From the NCBI RefSeq assembly GCF_038396675.1, contig NC_088921.1, positions 11,142,001 through 11,206,000 on the forward strand: a stretch of 64,000 bases of DNA, given 5' to 3'. Positions 10,802 to 39,562 of the stretch are shown here, in pieces. The stretch comes from Hydra vulgaris. Its lineage: Eukaryota > Cnidaria > Hydrozoa > Anthoathecata > Hydridae. The notes beneath the pieces were generated by a model, which saw only the letters and a program-made list of their open reading frames with translations, was not told the origin of the DNA and did no database searches. Made by a program: the position numbers and the translations under genes. Position 1 is the first letter of the stretch; each line of letters starts with the position of its first letter.

Positions 10802-11671
10802 AAAAAAAAAGACTCGAAAATTTTAACTTGTTTTGAAAAACTACTTACACAAGAGGAAATTTAAAGGAGAAAATAAAAACGATAATTTAAAGGAGGAAAG
10901 AAAATATGTTATTTTTCGCTAATGTTTGTTTTTTGTTTAGAATAATTGATATAAAATATCAGAAATGATATATGATATCATTTCTGCTAAATCTTCAGCT
11001 TTAGTTTTTTTAATTATTGGTTTCGCATAACAAGTAGATTAGGTATTAGACAGATGCTGAATTTACTTCTTCATGTAGAAATAAACTGGTTAGTAATTTC
11101 AGCAATTCCATTTTTATTCTGGAGTTTTAAAAGATTATCTGGTGATTCTGAATCGATTTAAAGTCATCAAGATTATGTAAATAGCATTGTAAGCAAGCAA
11201 TAATATAATTTCTTTTTTTAGTAATTCTCTAAGAAACAACAGTAAACAATTTTTGGCTGATGTTAGTTTTTTGTACTCCAAGAGTTAGTAATAAGAACAA
11301 TTTAATTTTATCATTTTTTGGTTCCAAATATTGGAGCCAAAATTTGGTTTCAAATTGGAGTCAAATAGTTTTAAAAATTTTTGATTTTTATCAAAATTGG
11401 AATTTTTCTACTGTCAAAAATAAACTAATACAAGTTATTTTCTCAATAAATAATATATTCGAGTTCTTTTGATTTCGTTTCTCTTTTATTAGTGTTATCT
11501 AAATGTAATTAAAAAATATATATATTTTTTGTTATTGTTTTGTTAAACGGTGTTTTATAATTAAGATACCTTATCTTATCTGTACGTATGTTTTCTTAAA
11601 CGGTAATTTCATTTCATTTTATATTTTTTTGAAATAATTGGACGCGGCCCTGTGTGAAAATTAGAAGTTAT
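10802..11671. other. No gene seen
   Basis: AT-rich. It contains a 12-bp-arm palindrome agaaatgatat/atatcatttct near 10961-10986. No coding motif. Confidence 0.45.
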
Positions 11672-11720
11672 TAAGGTGCTTTTAGAAGTCCTTACGGTCT
11701 TATTACAGATTACCGGAAAA
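11672..11720 (-). mobile_element. Fragment of the same SINE
   Basis: aggtgcttttagaagtcctt and acggtctt..acag match the 3' body of the SINE at 10599-10801 in the same orientation. The tRNA head is missing. Confidence 0.7.
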
Positions 11721-11885
11721 AGCCAAAATAATGCTAATATGCAATGAATTTGATAAAACTTTATGAGTAAACAAAAAATAAGTAATAGTTATAATTAGAG
11801 ATGTTATACTTCCTAAAATAGCCTATAACTATGTACACTACCACCTGCAAATAACAAAATTTTCTAAGCAAGTTCTGTTAAAATT

Positions 11886-11926
11886 GACTCTAATTGCAAA
11901 TTGAATATCATTTGCAATTAGAGTTA
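11886..11926. repeat. Inverted repeat actctaattgcaaat
   Basis: Arms of about 16 bp (actctaattgcaaatt / catttgcaattagagt) around a short spacer. Confidence 0.8.
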
Positions 11927-12067
11927 TTCTTTCTCACATCTTCATATGTACGCATTTTTTCGTAGAGATTAGTTTAATCGTTTTCATTTACGTTTCCTTT
12001 TTTTACGAAGTAGAGCTGAATCAACTAGTAATCTGAATCATAATAATTGATTAACGTCTTATGTTAG

Positions 12068-12250
12068 TACAGGCCGTCGACAAAGGCTTCGAAAAGGGAG
12101 GGGGGGGGGATACAGTCGTCAGTTTTAAAAAAAAGTCTTTTTCTCTAAATTTTTATTTAAAAAAAGATAAAAAATAAAATGATCCTTTAGAAAAAAAGTG
12201 GGGAGGGGAACGCCCAGCGCCCCCTCTCTTCCGGTGTTGTCGGCCCTGTA
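12068..12250. mobile_element. MITE-like unit with tacagg-ccg termini
   Basis: The left end tacaggccgtcgacaaagg and the right end (reverse complement tacagggccgacaacacc) are imperfect inverted repeats bounding 183 bp of G-run, A-run and C-run sequence without coding potential. Ends reading 'gggccgtcg' or 'cgacggccctg' recur near 6900 and 41310, suggesting a small family. Confidence 0.5.
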
Positions 12251-13885
12251 GTATACCCACGATACACACTTCAATTAACCAGGTGGGAACTCTCAACATA
12301 GGAAAGTTTCATCAAATATTCGGCAGCTTCGCCCGAGCGTCGGGCCGAATATCATGTGTTTCGGCAAAACCACTATTTTCACTTTAGTCGATGTTAATAA
12401 CACTATTTAAAACGCGATTAGAGCTGATTAGCTATAAACTTACGCATACGCAACTATTCATACGCAATTGCGTATGCAATATTTATTATACTGGTATAAA
12501 TATTGCGTGAAATAGGAAAAGCCGTACCCGAATGGTTAACCTTCTTTAGGATGATTCAAAATATAATTTTGAAAAAATAACAAAACGCAGACTTACAAAG
12601 TTAATGAATTTGTATCGAAAGATAATGAATCAAGTAGTCTGTGTTTTATTAAAAAGTCAAAATCTTACTTAGGATCATCCTTAACAACGTGAACCCACCC
12701 ACATGTTTGAAATGCAACCAAAAGTTAGTAATGTACCATTGCCTCGAACGTATAATAAAAGTTATAAACATTCTGTTAACGCAAATAAAAAAAGGAAGGG
12801 GTGTTGAATGAGTGTTTCATATGTATGATACGAATGTAAGTTTATTGTTATTTATGTTTAGCTTATTATTGTTTAGCCATGCATATTTATTATAATATCT
12901 TAAATATAATATTTTAATTAATTTTTAAATAAAAATATTATTTAACATTTTTATTTGAATCGAACAGCTTTAAATTTATAATAGAATTTTTTTTTTTTCA
13001 CTTTTATCCGACCTGATATCTCTCAAATTTTTATTCTAAAAATTATAGTAATAGCGTTTTATTTTTAAAAGTTGAACTCTATTTATGAATTTTGGTTTTT
13101 CTTATTTAATTTTAAGCTAATCAGCTAAATCAGCTAACACATATTTTGGAAACTCTTACTACCTACTTTCTGAAGATAGCCATTCCATAGGATTTTTTTT
13201 TATGTCAATATGTTTATATATGGTTAACATGGTTGTAAAGAGCTTAATAAGACTTTTTTTTTTTAATAAATCAACTTTAAAGTTTTTAAATGCTGAGTAT
13301 TTAGAAATTATGTATAAGTGTTAAAAAGGTTCCCCGTTCCATTAGATTTCTTACCTCTTTTTACTCTATATGTAAATTTTCAAACAAATTTGATGTGTTT
13401 TGGATCTTAGGAAATCTTAACTTCAAAAACTACTCTTAAAAAAACGTGTCCTGCGGCAAGTTTTTTCATTAATAGTGGCCTTAACCCTTTCGCCACTGAG
13501 TTAATAGCTATATGACTACACGTTATTAAAAAATATGACTACACGTGAGTTAAAAACAGCTATATGACTATGCGTAAAATAACGAAATAGGATCATGATG
13601 AATTAAAAGAATATAAAATAAAAATTACTTATTAGAATTTTACAAATAAGACCTTGTTTTTTTTTGTCATAGAATTGACTTTCAGAATATTAAAAACTTT
13701 TAAATAATTTTTATTATCTTAGTAACATGATCAAAATATATCATGTTGTAATTAACAAAAATATATAGTTTTTTTATGTAACCTTAAACAAATAAAGAAG
13801 AAATACATAAACATATCATTTTGAAATTTAAAAAAATGAATGACAAATAAAAAATAAGAATGATAGCTTTATTAATTCCAAACTT
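12251..13885. other. No gene; several small palindromes
   Basis: Holds atattcggc..gccgaatat (12317-12352), a perfect 16-bp palindrome atacgcaattgcgtat (12463-12478) and repeated 'agctatatgactacacg' (about 13505-13580). No coding sequence recognised. Confidence 0.45.
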
Positions 13886-13889
13886 ATCT

Positions 13890-14204
13890 AAACATTTTTC
13901 AATAATCTTTTAAGTGTGGTCTGCAGTTTGTTTTCCTTTTGTATCAATGGTGCTAAGATTGACAACAATAAATTGATTGTCTTTAGAGTATAGGGCATTA
14001 GTACCAAGGTAGTGACACATATATCTTGTAGTTGAATCAACCTTTAAACAGATCCATAGTTTATATATGACATTTTTATTTTCTTTGCAATGCTTTATGG
14101 CAAGGTTGCAAACTTGAATTCTCATATTATCTCTGTTAAGTGTAAATCCGAACTGTGAAGCCATTTTTACACTAAGTTTATGTATGGACTCATGATCAAA
14201 TGCC
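13890..14204 (-). pseudogene. hAT-family transposase fragment
   Basis: Minus-strand frame 'HCKENKNVIYKLWICLKVD', 'STTRYMCHYLGTNALY', 'IVVNLSTIDTKGKQTADHT' stop 'KIIEKCLDKFGINKA'. This matches the RNase-H entry region of hAT transposases (K.D..TR....LG.N.Q, followed by ...L.T.....HT......I...LD.F.I), where the first catalytic Asp is in 'KVDSTTR'. An in-frame continuation to 14204 ends at a tttttttccag acceptor-like site, so the fragment may be one exon. Minus-strand peptides further upstream (14640-15330) look coding-like but are too broken to assign. Confidence 0.6.
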
Positions 14205-17055
14205 TGGAAAAAAACATTTCAGAATAAATTGAAGAACAATTTTGGCAAAACTGTTTTGTTTTTTTTATTTAATATTAATTATGACAAAGAAATTTTGAAT
14301 ACGTTTTACAAAATTAAACCAAATAGCAAAGTACAAAAAAAAAAGTTAAAAACAATAAGTCTTGGAAAATGAATAGAATAAATGTAAGTCTTTTAGTAAA
14401 ATTTTTTATTGTTCTTGAGTCGACATTTTATCACATCATAAAACCTATTCAACTAATGTGTTCTGTTTGTAACTTCAGCATAGCTGTTCTCCTGTAACAG
14501 CATAGGTGTTTGGCATAGGTGTTCTTCTTTTAGCATTTTAACTTATCAGCTGTATTTTTCCTATTACTGTACAATTTAAAAGATTATCGTCAACTTTATG
14601 ATTGTTTTATTTCTTATATGCTAAGTGACTGGTATTCTTTAACAGGAAGAATCTTTCCTCCTGTTGCAAGTTTTATACTTGTGCTATCACCAATAATAGA
14701 TATTTTTTAGCTTACAAGAAACAACTCTGTCAGAAGTATTTTGATTTATTGATGTAATTAAGGCATAGGAGTTTTCAGCAGTTGTTTTTTTGTTGCAAGG
14801 TTAACAAATACCGTTGTCAACATTTTGACAGCATTCTGAGCAGGATGAATTTCTTTTTTATAATGGAATTATCTCAGATTATCATCTATAATCATCAGAT
14901 AGATAAATTTAGAAAGATTATGTGAACAACTGATTTTAGTTGTTCTGGTACTGCTTTTAATACTTTTTTTAGCCTTAGCTCAAACAGCTCAATAGCAATT
15001 GTCATCTTTTATAATTATTTTTAACTTGATGACAGTCATTTATTCAGAAAGTCTCCAAATCTTTACTGATTGCTTTATCTTTCTGTTTTAAAATACAAGT
15101 TATGCAGCTTCAGCAAATTCCAGGCAGATGAGATTTTAGACTTGAGGTTCAGACTGAGTTCACATAGTCTTTGATCAGATAAATCAATAAACTGTTTTCC
15201 TCAAATATAGATATTTTTTTGCCTTAATTAACACAACCAAAACAGATCTGACTCTGAATGAAATCTTTTCTGAATGAAATCTTGCTTTTTGCTGACTCAT
15301 TTTGAACCAAAAATGTTTTTGTTTAGTTTTTTCTGTGAAAAAAGTGCCAAGAAAGTGTTTGTACTACTCTACAAGTACAAAATTTAAAATTTTTCAATAC
15401 AGAATGCATTATCATTGTAAAACTCTTTGTATAAAGAAGGTTGGAAAGGGGAAGAATCTTTTTCATAAATGGTATTTCCTAAATTAATGCTGAGTACAGC
15501 ACTGATAGCATTTATATAAATAATTAACGCATGCAAGCTTAATACAACTTTTTGTATTTCACTTGTTATGCAAAAGTTTATCACAAAGTTTCTACTAATA
15601 TAACCAAACGCTTTATACAATCAAACAGAAATAATTTTATCAAATGTGATATTTAGAATGTAGTTGTGTAAAATTAGAAAATAATTAGGAAGTAAATCTG
15701 TTTCTCCAAAAAAATCAAGTTGGCTGCAATGTTTCATGAGAAAAAACAATGTGATTTTTCTTGCAAAATTTTTATCTAAGATGGCAAAACGAAAAACCAA
15801 AAAATGTATATAAATGTATATATATTTTCATTAACCTTCACAAAGAAATATAAAGCTTAAAATGAAGAAGCTTGGAAAGGTATAATCACTGTTACTTGAT
15901 TACATCCAGAAGAATTCTTATCTTGTTTAAATTTCTTTATATTTTTCCTAATCGAAAATGTACATATAAATAAAGAAAAATGTAAAGTATATTGAAATAT
16001 ACACATTTTAGCTGCCTTGACCCATAAAACACAGGTCTGTATAAGTTAATTCTACCATTTCTATAGTTATTTCTTACTTTAATATTTTTTAGTAGGCGTT
16101 AAAAAAACTATGCATATTGTCTACCTTTTAAAGTTTGAATAAAAAAATAATTTATAATATAGTTAACTTTTAAATATTTTATACTCTTCTGTAGTTGTTT
16201 CACAAACCGCTATATATTAGTGGTTCAGATATAAGTATCCGAAGCAGTTATTCTAAATAATATTTAAAATACCCGCTTGATATGTGTTGATTAATTACAA
16301 TTGGTATAAAAAATTTAAAGAATTTTTAAAATTAGACTTGAACATATGTGAATTTGACATGACCCTTATAATATGGGTCATGGTAAGTCTATTTCACACC
16401 TACCATATCTATACTTATTTTTTATATAGTCTTTTTATATAGCCTTTTTATTTCAATAACTTTTAGTAAGTGGTTGAAAATTAAAATCAGTCAAATCTTT
16501 GTTTTGAGTAAACAATTCTTGTTCAATACTACAGAACTTCTATTTGTAAAAATGTAGACCTCTATAAAAAAACGGGTATGAACTTAATTTTTTTCTTTAT
16601 TAAGTTTCTGTTAAGTTTTTATTAAATTTTTTTCCAGACCATTCCGAGCTTAATAGGAGCTTCGCTCCATTATTTATCTTTAGAAGAAAAAAAGTTTGAA
16701 TGTAAAAACCTTAACCTATAAGAAAAAAAAGTTTTCTCTTTAATGTGTGTTATACATGCAATCTTAGTTACCTAAGCACATTAACAACATAAACATCTCT
16801 ATTGTGACATATGCACAAAAAATTTCTACTGCTCAACATAGTTGCAGCGAATTAATAAAACTTCAATCGAAATCATTTATAAAAATCTTATCTTTGACAA
16901 TCTTTGACAAACTTAGGTTTTAAATGAAATGAAATAAATGAAAATTTACTTTTGTTTAATACAATTTCTTCTTTTAGTGTTTTAATCTTTTTATTTTAAG
17001 TTTTTTTTCTTTTTTTTTAATGCAGAGTTTTAAATTTTAAATTCAATTTTTATTA
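14205..17055. other. No intact gene seen
   Basis: AT-rich. It holds possible decayed hAT-like minus-strand coding (14640-15330), the palindrome catgaccc..gggtcatg (16358-16383) and the small hairpin ggagcttcgctcc (16657-16669). Open frames here have no motif I recognise. Confidence 0.4.
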
Positions 17056-17063
17056 AATTTTTT

Positions 17064-17560
17064 GTGTTGAACAATATTGAATTTAATCTAGGTGAAATTA
17101 CTTTAGTAGTAAAGTCTAATTTGTCAACTATTTATGCCACAATGAATGATGGTAAAACACTAAACACTGTTGTATCCAATATGCTTAAGAAAAGAATTTC
17201 ATCTCAATTCTGCTATGTTTGTCTTGCAAATTCTAAGGAGATTGATTTGAAACTATTGAGAAAAAATAAAAAATTAAGCAAGCAAGTTTTGAAACTTGGA
17301 ATTTGCAGTCTTTATTTATGGATGCGCTGCATGGAGTGGGTTTTTAATACTGCTTGTAAACTCTTAGCAGTAAAGCAAGGAAGAAATATTCACAAAAGAG
17401 TTAAGAATTTATTGAAAGCAAAAAAAAATTCTAGCATTTATTCAAGATACAATTGAAAATATGGGTTTCTTTTGTCAGTAAAGGAAGTGGCATAACCAAT
17501 ACTGAAAATGTTGCTCACAAATTTTATAATTATCCGATCGTGACAGGGGGAAATTTAAAC
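17064..17560 (+). pseudogene. Transib / RAG1-like transposase fragment
   Basis: The 130-codon frame contains 'YATMNDGKTLNT', a C-x2-C motif in 'SQFCYVCLANSKEID' and 'LGICSLYLWMRCMEWVFNTA'. In another frame it continues as 'FVSKGSGITNTENVAHKFYN' (about 17468-17530), the decayed form of the Transib block (G.G.TN.GN.ARRFF). The order and motifs parallel the longer Transib transposase at 47.9-50.0 kb in this window; the C-x2-C is better preserved here. The catalytic N- and C-terminal parts are missing. Confidence 0.7.
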
Positions 17561-18735
17561 TAGGATATCAGAATGATTAAGTTGTTTCGAGTCTTACTTT
17601 TTATTATGAATAGCACAACTTCAAGACATGATATAAATTAACTATTCTAGGAAGTATAAAAAGAAAAAGAAAGACCATGAACTAAATGAAGAACTGATGA
17701 GCTGTTCTGCAATGAATTAAAAAATGGCTATTTTCATAGCCACAAGTAATTAAAAACATCTATTAGAATAGAACGTTGAGGAACTTTTAAAAAACCAAAA
17801 AGCAAAGAATCAGATCATAGCAGATTTTTTTATTATTTTCAATGACATTTTATTATTAAATTGTGTTTCTGATTTAATTCATAAAATTATATAAATATCA
17901 GCGCTTTCGGTTTAATGAAAAAAATTATCCAGACTAATGTAGTTTTCCGGATTAATCTAAAATTAGTCCAGATGAATTGAAAAAAATACGAAAAACTTTT
18001 TTTATATAGAAACCTAATATTTTTCTTTTAAATATAGAAATAGAAACAAAAATTCGACGTCTTGTGAAATAATCAGTTCAATATGTTGAATCCTTTATTT
18101 AAAAGCCTATTTCCTCATTTAGTATTTGAGCAACGCATCGTGAGTTTTTTTGCTTCAAATTGTTTTGAATAAAACTAAAAAAGGTCCTTTTTTGTAAATG
18201 ATTATAAATAAAAAAAAAGTCTATAAATTTCATAAAAAACTAAGTTTTTTTTACTTAAGAATATTTTAAGAAGTTTTTCCCTTAATAATAAAAGTAAAGA
18301 AAAAATTTATGTGCTAGTAGTTGTAGCTATTTTTCTTCCATTTCCTTGACGAATATTTTATTGCCTAAATGTCTTTGCAACAGTTAAAATAATTGCAGTA
18401 CCAAGCAAAGTCCTCACTTAAGTATAGCATTCATGAATCTGAAATTTCACAAGTTTGCAAATTAAAGCTAAAGTTACGATTCCATAATATACTGCAATTA
18501 TATTATTTAGCATAAATTCTCAATAGGCGTATTACAATGTAAATAAATTTTAAAAGATTGCTTGTAGTCCAAAGTAAGATTTTTGGTATTTTCCATTCAT
18601 AGAGCTAACCACTTCAGCCACTATAGTGTATTGTTCGATAAAAGTTTTAACACTATTTAATAAATAAAAAATTTTATAAAATGGCAAATAAATGCTATAA
18701 ATCAAAATAAAGAAGATGTTGCTGCAATGCAATTA

Positions 18736-18738
<3 letters not shown>
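17561..18738. other. No gene seen; upstream of the NLR gene
   Basis: AT-rich region 5' of the receptor gene. I see no convincing promoter element. If the mRNA is trans-spliced, the true transcription start could be anywhere in this stretch. Confidence 0.4.

Positions 18739-18814
<76 letters not shown>
18739..18814. repeat. (TA)n microsatellite, about 38 repeats
   Basis: An uninterrupted TA run lying about 30 bp upstream of the 3' splice site of the NLR gene first coding exon. Confidence 0.98.
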
Positions 18815-18825
<11 letters not shown>

Positions 18826-18830
18826 GTATT

Positions 18831-18854
18831 AATTTTTTTTTTAGAAACATCAAA

Positions 18855-18857
<3 letters not shown>
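18831..18857 (+). promoter_or_regulatory. 3' splice acceptor before the NLR start codon
   Basis: A T-run ending in ttttttttttag (AG at 18843-18844) is followed by only ten bases (aaacatcaaa) and then ATG at 18855. Such a short distance between acceptor and start is typical of genes receiving a spliced leader, which Hydra is known to use. A conventional upstream non-coding exon is the alternative. Confidence 0.6.
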
Positions 18858-34777
<15,920 letters not shown>

Positions 34778-34812
34778 TATCTTAAGTAAAATATAAACTA
34801 TAATTATAAAGT

Positions 34813-34818
34813 AATAAA
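34813..34818 (+). promoter_or_regulatory. Candidate polyadenylation signal
   Basis: AATAAA lies 36 nt after the NLR stop codon. A second one is at about 34915. In such AT-rich DNA the motif alone is weak evidence. Confidence 0.4.
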
Positions 34819-34977
34819 TGAAATATTTAAGATATTATTTTATAATTAAAATATACGAATTAGTTTTAATAATATTTTGGTTTTATATTTTTAATATGAT
34901 TAAAATTTAAATTAATAAAATATAATTAATTTTATTTTAAAATATTAGTAATAGTAAAATGATCAATTATTTAATGT

Positions 34978-34999
34978 ATTATTATTGTTATTATTATTA

Positions 35000-35051
<52 letters not shown>
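34978..35051. repeat. (TTA)n microsatellite
   Basis: About 25 trinucleotide repeats, 200 bp downstream of the NLR stop. Confidence 0.95.
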
Positions 35052-35277
35052 GCAACATAATTATTTCTTTCAATATATATTTATAGTAATGCAACATACT
35101 AAAAAGTTTTTACACTTTTTTAGCAACCTCTTTAAATGAATGTTTAAAATTTTAGTTTAATTAACATTAATTATAATTTTTATTAAATGAATATAATAAG
35201 ATATATAGTTATAAATAAATAAATAAAAACTAGAATTATTTTCGTTTTCTTTTTTCCATGCTTTATATAAGGTTACT

Positions 35278-35278
<1 letters not shown>

Positions 35279-35365
<87 letters not shown>
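35279..35365. repeat. (TA)n microsatellite
   Basis: About 43 uninterrupted TA units. Confidence 0.98.
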
Positions 35366-35368
<3 letters not shown>

Positions 35369-38185
35369 TGTGTGCCACAAAATTTGAAATCAATTTTTGA
35401 AAGCTTTTTTCTCAACCAATTTTGCTTAAAATTTTGCACACTTAATCATTTTCGATGACAATACAAGGAAATGGAAAAATTTGACCAAAAAAAGTTAAGT
35501 TAACAAAAATTTAATTTGTATTTCCCCATACATTTTATTTATTTGATATGAATTGCGTATTACGTCACAAAAATCATTGATTTGCAAATTATTTGCAGTT
35601 TCGAAGACATTAAAGCGCAGCGATTCAAAACCTATTGTTTTAAGTTATTAAGTAATTAGTCTTAAGTTATTAAGTTAAAAACCTATTGTTATAAGTTATT
35701 AAGTTAATAAGTCTTAAGTTATTAAGTTAAAAAAGAAAAATTTAGTAAAACAGTAATTTTTAAATTTAAAAAAAAAAAAAACAGTAATTTTTCCTTCTAC
35801 AAAAGATAACAAAAAAAGAATTTCTAGGCCCAATAGAATTCTGCTTGCATAAAGCATGGATTTGAAAAAAGAATTTTTTTTTGATTTCCTAGTTTATTAA
35901 TTGAATTTAAATAACATAGACGTAGAGTAAATTTTTTTTGAGGTTTTAAAAAATTTGAAAATAATAACGTTATGTGGAAATCTTTTGTTTTTTAGTATTA
36001 AAAAATGGTCACTATTTATAACATAATAAAAATAAAAAGTATACTTTTTAAAGACTTTGTATTAAGAAATAGTCACTCTATATTTAGCATAGAAAAGATT
36101 TTTGAGAATTTATTTCTACTAGAATTTGTATGAAATTTTGATGGTACAGTTTATGGGGGGATGTGGGGTTACTCAAAAACGTACTAACGCGTACTAGGGG
36201 CGGTTTAACCGTCGCTTGTTTTTTTATCTCTCCTCAAACTTGATTTTTCAATAAGTTTTTAAAATAAGAATCATTATTATGTTATGTAACAATGTTTTAT
36301 TAGCCAAATTCATTTCAGAGGCCTGGTCTCGAAATTAATTCGATGTAGGGAAAAAAGTAAAGATGGTAACTTTGTTATTAAAAAAAATTAACTAAACAAT
36401 ACCGTCGCTGCTGCTATTAGTTCCTAATTCATTATGATTTAAAAACGTAAATGATTTGGTACTTTCGAGGAATTGCGAATCAAAACGCAAATGTATTTAT
36501 GTTATTTAAAGCTAAAAAATAAACTGAAGCCTAAAAGGCTATTGAATATTGATATTGAATAGCAAACCTGTATTTTCAATGCAGTCTCACTTAAAATACC
36601 TAAAATTAAAGCTGAATGGCCATCAGACAAGATATTTTACGATAAGAAAATTAGTGAAGATGTCGTTTACAGATATTGTGACCATAAAAAGGAAGGACTT
36701 CCTGAAAAAGCATAAAGAATGCTACGAAGTGAAAATTAAATCATTAAATCTAAGAGTATAAAATTATATAGTCGCTATTTGAGATTAGTTGTCTTACTTA
36801 TTGATTGATTTAATTCTGAAATAGAACATTGCAGTTGTCCTGTTAGTTCAAGTAAGTTGTGTACTTTCGCTTACTTTCACTTTTGTGTTTTTTAAAACAC
36901 AAAAATGATAAAATACTAACTGCAATGAAAACTATAAAAGAAAAGATTCACTCTATCTTGCACAGAACAGTTACAAAGTGTAATCATTTTTTAAAAATAA
37001 CAGAGTCCCTAAATAGTAAAAAAAAAGAGATGACATAATTGCTATATCAGCAGATCCAGAACTAAACTATTTTTAAAAAGATGTATCATTAATTGTTTTA
37101 AAATTGAAATAACGCTTTAAAAATGTGGCTGTTTATCTGTAACGTGTTTATTTTGTACTAATGAAATTGAAATTTGAACGCGAATCATCTGTCTGTCAAC
37201 ATTTACATTATAAATAGTTACAAAGAACTGCCTTTGTTTTATCATTGTGTTATTATTGTATTTGTTTTAATACCTAATTATTTGATTTAATTATACTTCA
37301 CATAGATAACACTAAAATTGAAAACATTGACCTCTATATCAATAAACTCACAGAAGATTCAAATAATAGTGATATTTTCAGAAAAATTACATTTTTAAAG
37401 ATAATACCAGAAGTATCACTAATATCATTCTAAATAACACTGAAAATACTCATATACAAAGCACTTGTAACGGTTTAAAAGGCATATTTCTCATTAATGG
37501 AGAGCGTTTTGACACAGGTATTGTAAATATTGATCTGAGTAACCGCATGGCTCCAAAACGAACCATGCGGTTACTAAGGTCAATAAACTTAGAACAAAAC
37601 ACAAAATAGTGGCACGATTTTAGGAAACAAAATTTCAGCTGACTGCCAACTGTACAGCTGTTTACTTTCTAATTTACTTGGTTTTTTTTGGGAAACTTTT
37701 AAAAGTTTTATATCATGTTGGATTGCTTTTAAATATAAAACCAGGCTTCTACACCAGGCCTGGGCCATTTAGAAAATATTCCCAACATTTTAAAATCAAG
37801 TTATGGAAAACAAAAATAAGTTTTAATAAATAAGCACATGGTCTTGATCTATATAATGACCATTATCTTTTTTTAGTTATCGTTGTTTATGTTAAAGTTT
37901 CAAACTGTGTATCAAACAAAAAAGTAAAAAATTGTAACTGTGTAATAAATTGAAAAAGTATACCGAAAAAAAAATTTCTCTTTAATTAAAGATGTCCCTA
38001 ATTCAATGTAAATATAATATATACAAAAAATATAATGCATAAAAGTTAGATTTTTGAATTTATTTCACGCACAATGCAAATTGTAAATGGCAACCATCGA
38101 GTAAGTTTTGTAATGATTTTTTTATTATCAGGTTAAACCTTTAGCGAACCTTCTGGGAAACCCGTCAAATCCACAGATGTTTCGG
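35366..38185. other. No gene seen; small repeats
   Basis: AT-rich. A roughly 50-bp unit built on 'aagttattaagttaa' is duplicated at 35632-35733. Open frames such as 36549-36761 have no family motif. A hairpin at 37528-37585 is listed separately. Confidence 0.45.
37528..37585. repeat. 23-bp-arm hairpin, agtaaccgcatgg
   Basis: tattgatctgagtaaccgcatgg-type left arm (37528-37550) against right arm 37563-37585, with 21 of 23 positions paired and a 12-nt loop. It is GC-richer than its surroundings. Confidence 0.85.
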
Positions 38186-38189
38186 CCCT

Positions 38190-38545
38190 GATAAAAACCA
38201 GCCCAGCCAACATTGACATACGGGTACAGTACGGGGCCCATACGGGTCGGCAACTGGGTTCCGTTTGGGTAGAGCTATGGTATCACGCCGGATCTTGGCC
38301 GCGGTTTCCACATGGGACCCATATGGATATGCCCGCCGGGTATCCCATATGGGTCCCAGTCAAATCCCGTACTTTAAAACCGTATGGGGCCCATTTGGGT
38401 TTGCAACTGGGATCCATATGGAAAAACCCATCGGGAACCCGCCGGATCTTGGCCGCAGTTTTCCTGTGGGGCCCATATGGGTATGCCCGCCGGTTATCCC
38501 GTAAGGGTCCCACGAGGTTTACCCATTGCAAATCTTGCAAAACTA
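38190..38545. repeat. GC-rich palindromic satellite (cccatatggg)
   Basis: Two roughly 155-bp direct units (38285-38440 and 38440-38520 partial) sharing 'cgccggatcttggccgc' and 'cccatatgg.tatgcccgcc', made of variants of the palindrome cccatatggg. It stands out from the AT-rich surroundings. Open frames in all phases (Gly/Pro/Tyr/Trp-rich) arise from the repeat, not from a gene. Confidence 0.85.
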
Positions 38546-39309
38546 CGTTTAAATGTTTAAAATTTACAGAAAAAAATTACAGTCGAAATTAAGCAAACTT
38601 TTAAACGATTCTGTATTTGTGTATCGAATGCTTTCACGGTTATCTCGCGAATCGGAAGCTTTTCTATTGTTGTTTCAAACGACTTCTTTGAAAACCTCTT
38701 TACACAATATCTCGTTTCAAAATAATCTGTAAAAAAATTAAAGTTAACTGTTAGTCTTAAATTTTATAGGTAACAAATTATTTTAATGTTATAAAACACT
38801 TACGATTTCTCCTAAAACCCTTTAGATAAGAAATGTAATTTTCACTATCGAAGGTAGAAAAATATAATCTTTAATTTTATAATTGATATTTATTTAAACG
38901 TTTTAAAATGTACTTGTAATAAAAAGGCACATATTGTGATTCATATAATAAATTGATAACTTTAGTTACTGATAAATAAATTATGTAAAACTGTTATATA
39001 CTGCTGATTTAGGTGAGTAGTGTGACATACTGAAATAGCCTACTGGCGGGGGCTAGTAATTTTTAAAAGTAACCTTTAAAAAGAGCGAAACTTTTTTCAT
39101 TTCACACTAAGGCTTCATCGATTAAGACTCATCAGAAATCTTATATAACAGTAACGTGGCTGCTAGATCAAAGCACCTCTTCCTTCAAAATGGCCCCAAA
39201 ATTCTTAAAAATTTTTCCAATAGATAATACTAAATTAAAAATACAAAAAACCTTACATTTGTTAAAGGGTCCCTAAATTTGCAACTGAGCCCCCTAGGCA
39301 CAGCTCTGC
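38546..39309. other. No gene; possible hAT terminus at right edge
   Basis: AT-rich. The right edge (39285-39308), read on the minus strand, gives cagagctgtgcctaggggg, resembling hAT-type termini (cf. the ends of the element at 54.06-55.95 kb). No partner end found. Confidence 0.3.
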
Positions 39310-39310
39310 T

Positions 39311-39385
<75 letters not shown>
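39310..39385. repeat. (TA)n microsatellite
   Basis: About 38 TA units with one TACA interruption. Confidence 0.97.
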
Positions 39386-39388
<3 letters not shown>

Positions 39389-39449
39389 TTTTTTTTTTAA
39401 ATTTAAAGTAAACAAAGAAGTTAATAATTGAAATTGTTTTAAGTTTTAT

Positions 39450-39562
39450 TAACTAATCAAGAAAAATTTTTTTAAAGAAATTTTTCTTGGAAAAAAAATT
39501 TCTTATTTTCTTGGAAAGAATTTCCAAGAAAAAAAGAAATTTTTTTCCTGGAAATTCTTTCT
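39450..39562. repeat. Nested inverted repeats of aagaaattttt
   Basis: Four or five alternating copies of 'aagaaatttttcttgg' and its complement, forming several competing hairpins at the 3' side of the Tc1 relic. Confidence 0.7.

Noticed and set aside
38265..38592. Overlapping open frames rich in Gly, Pro, Tyr and Trp on both strands
   Set aside because: They arise from the cccatatggg repeat; all phases of a GC-rich palindromic repeat stay open.
39285..39308. hAT element end
   Set aside because: The sequence resembles a hAT terminus, but no partner terminus or transposase was found nearby in the right orientation.
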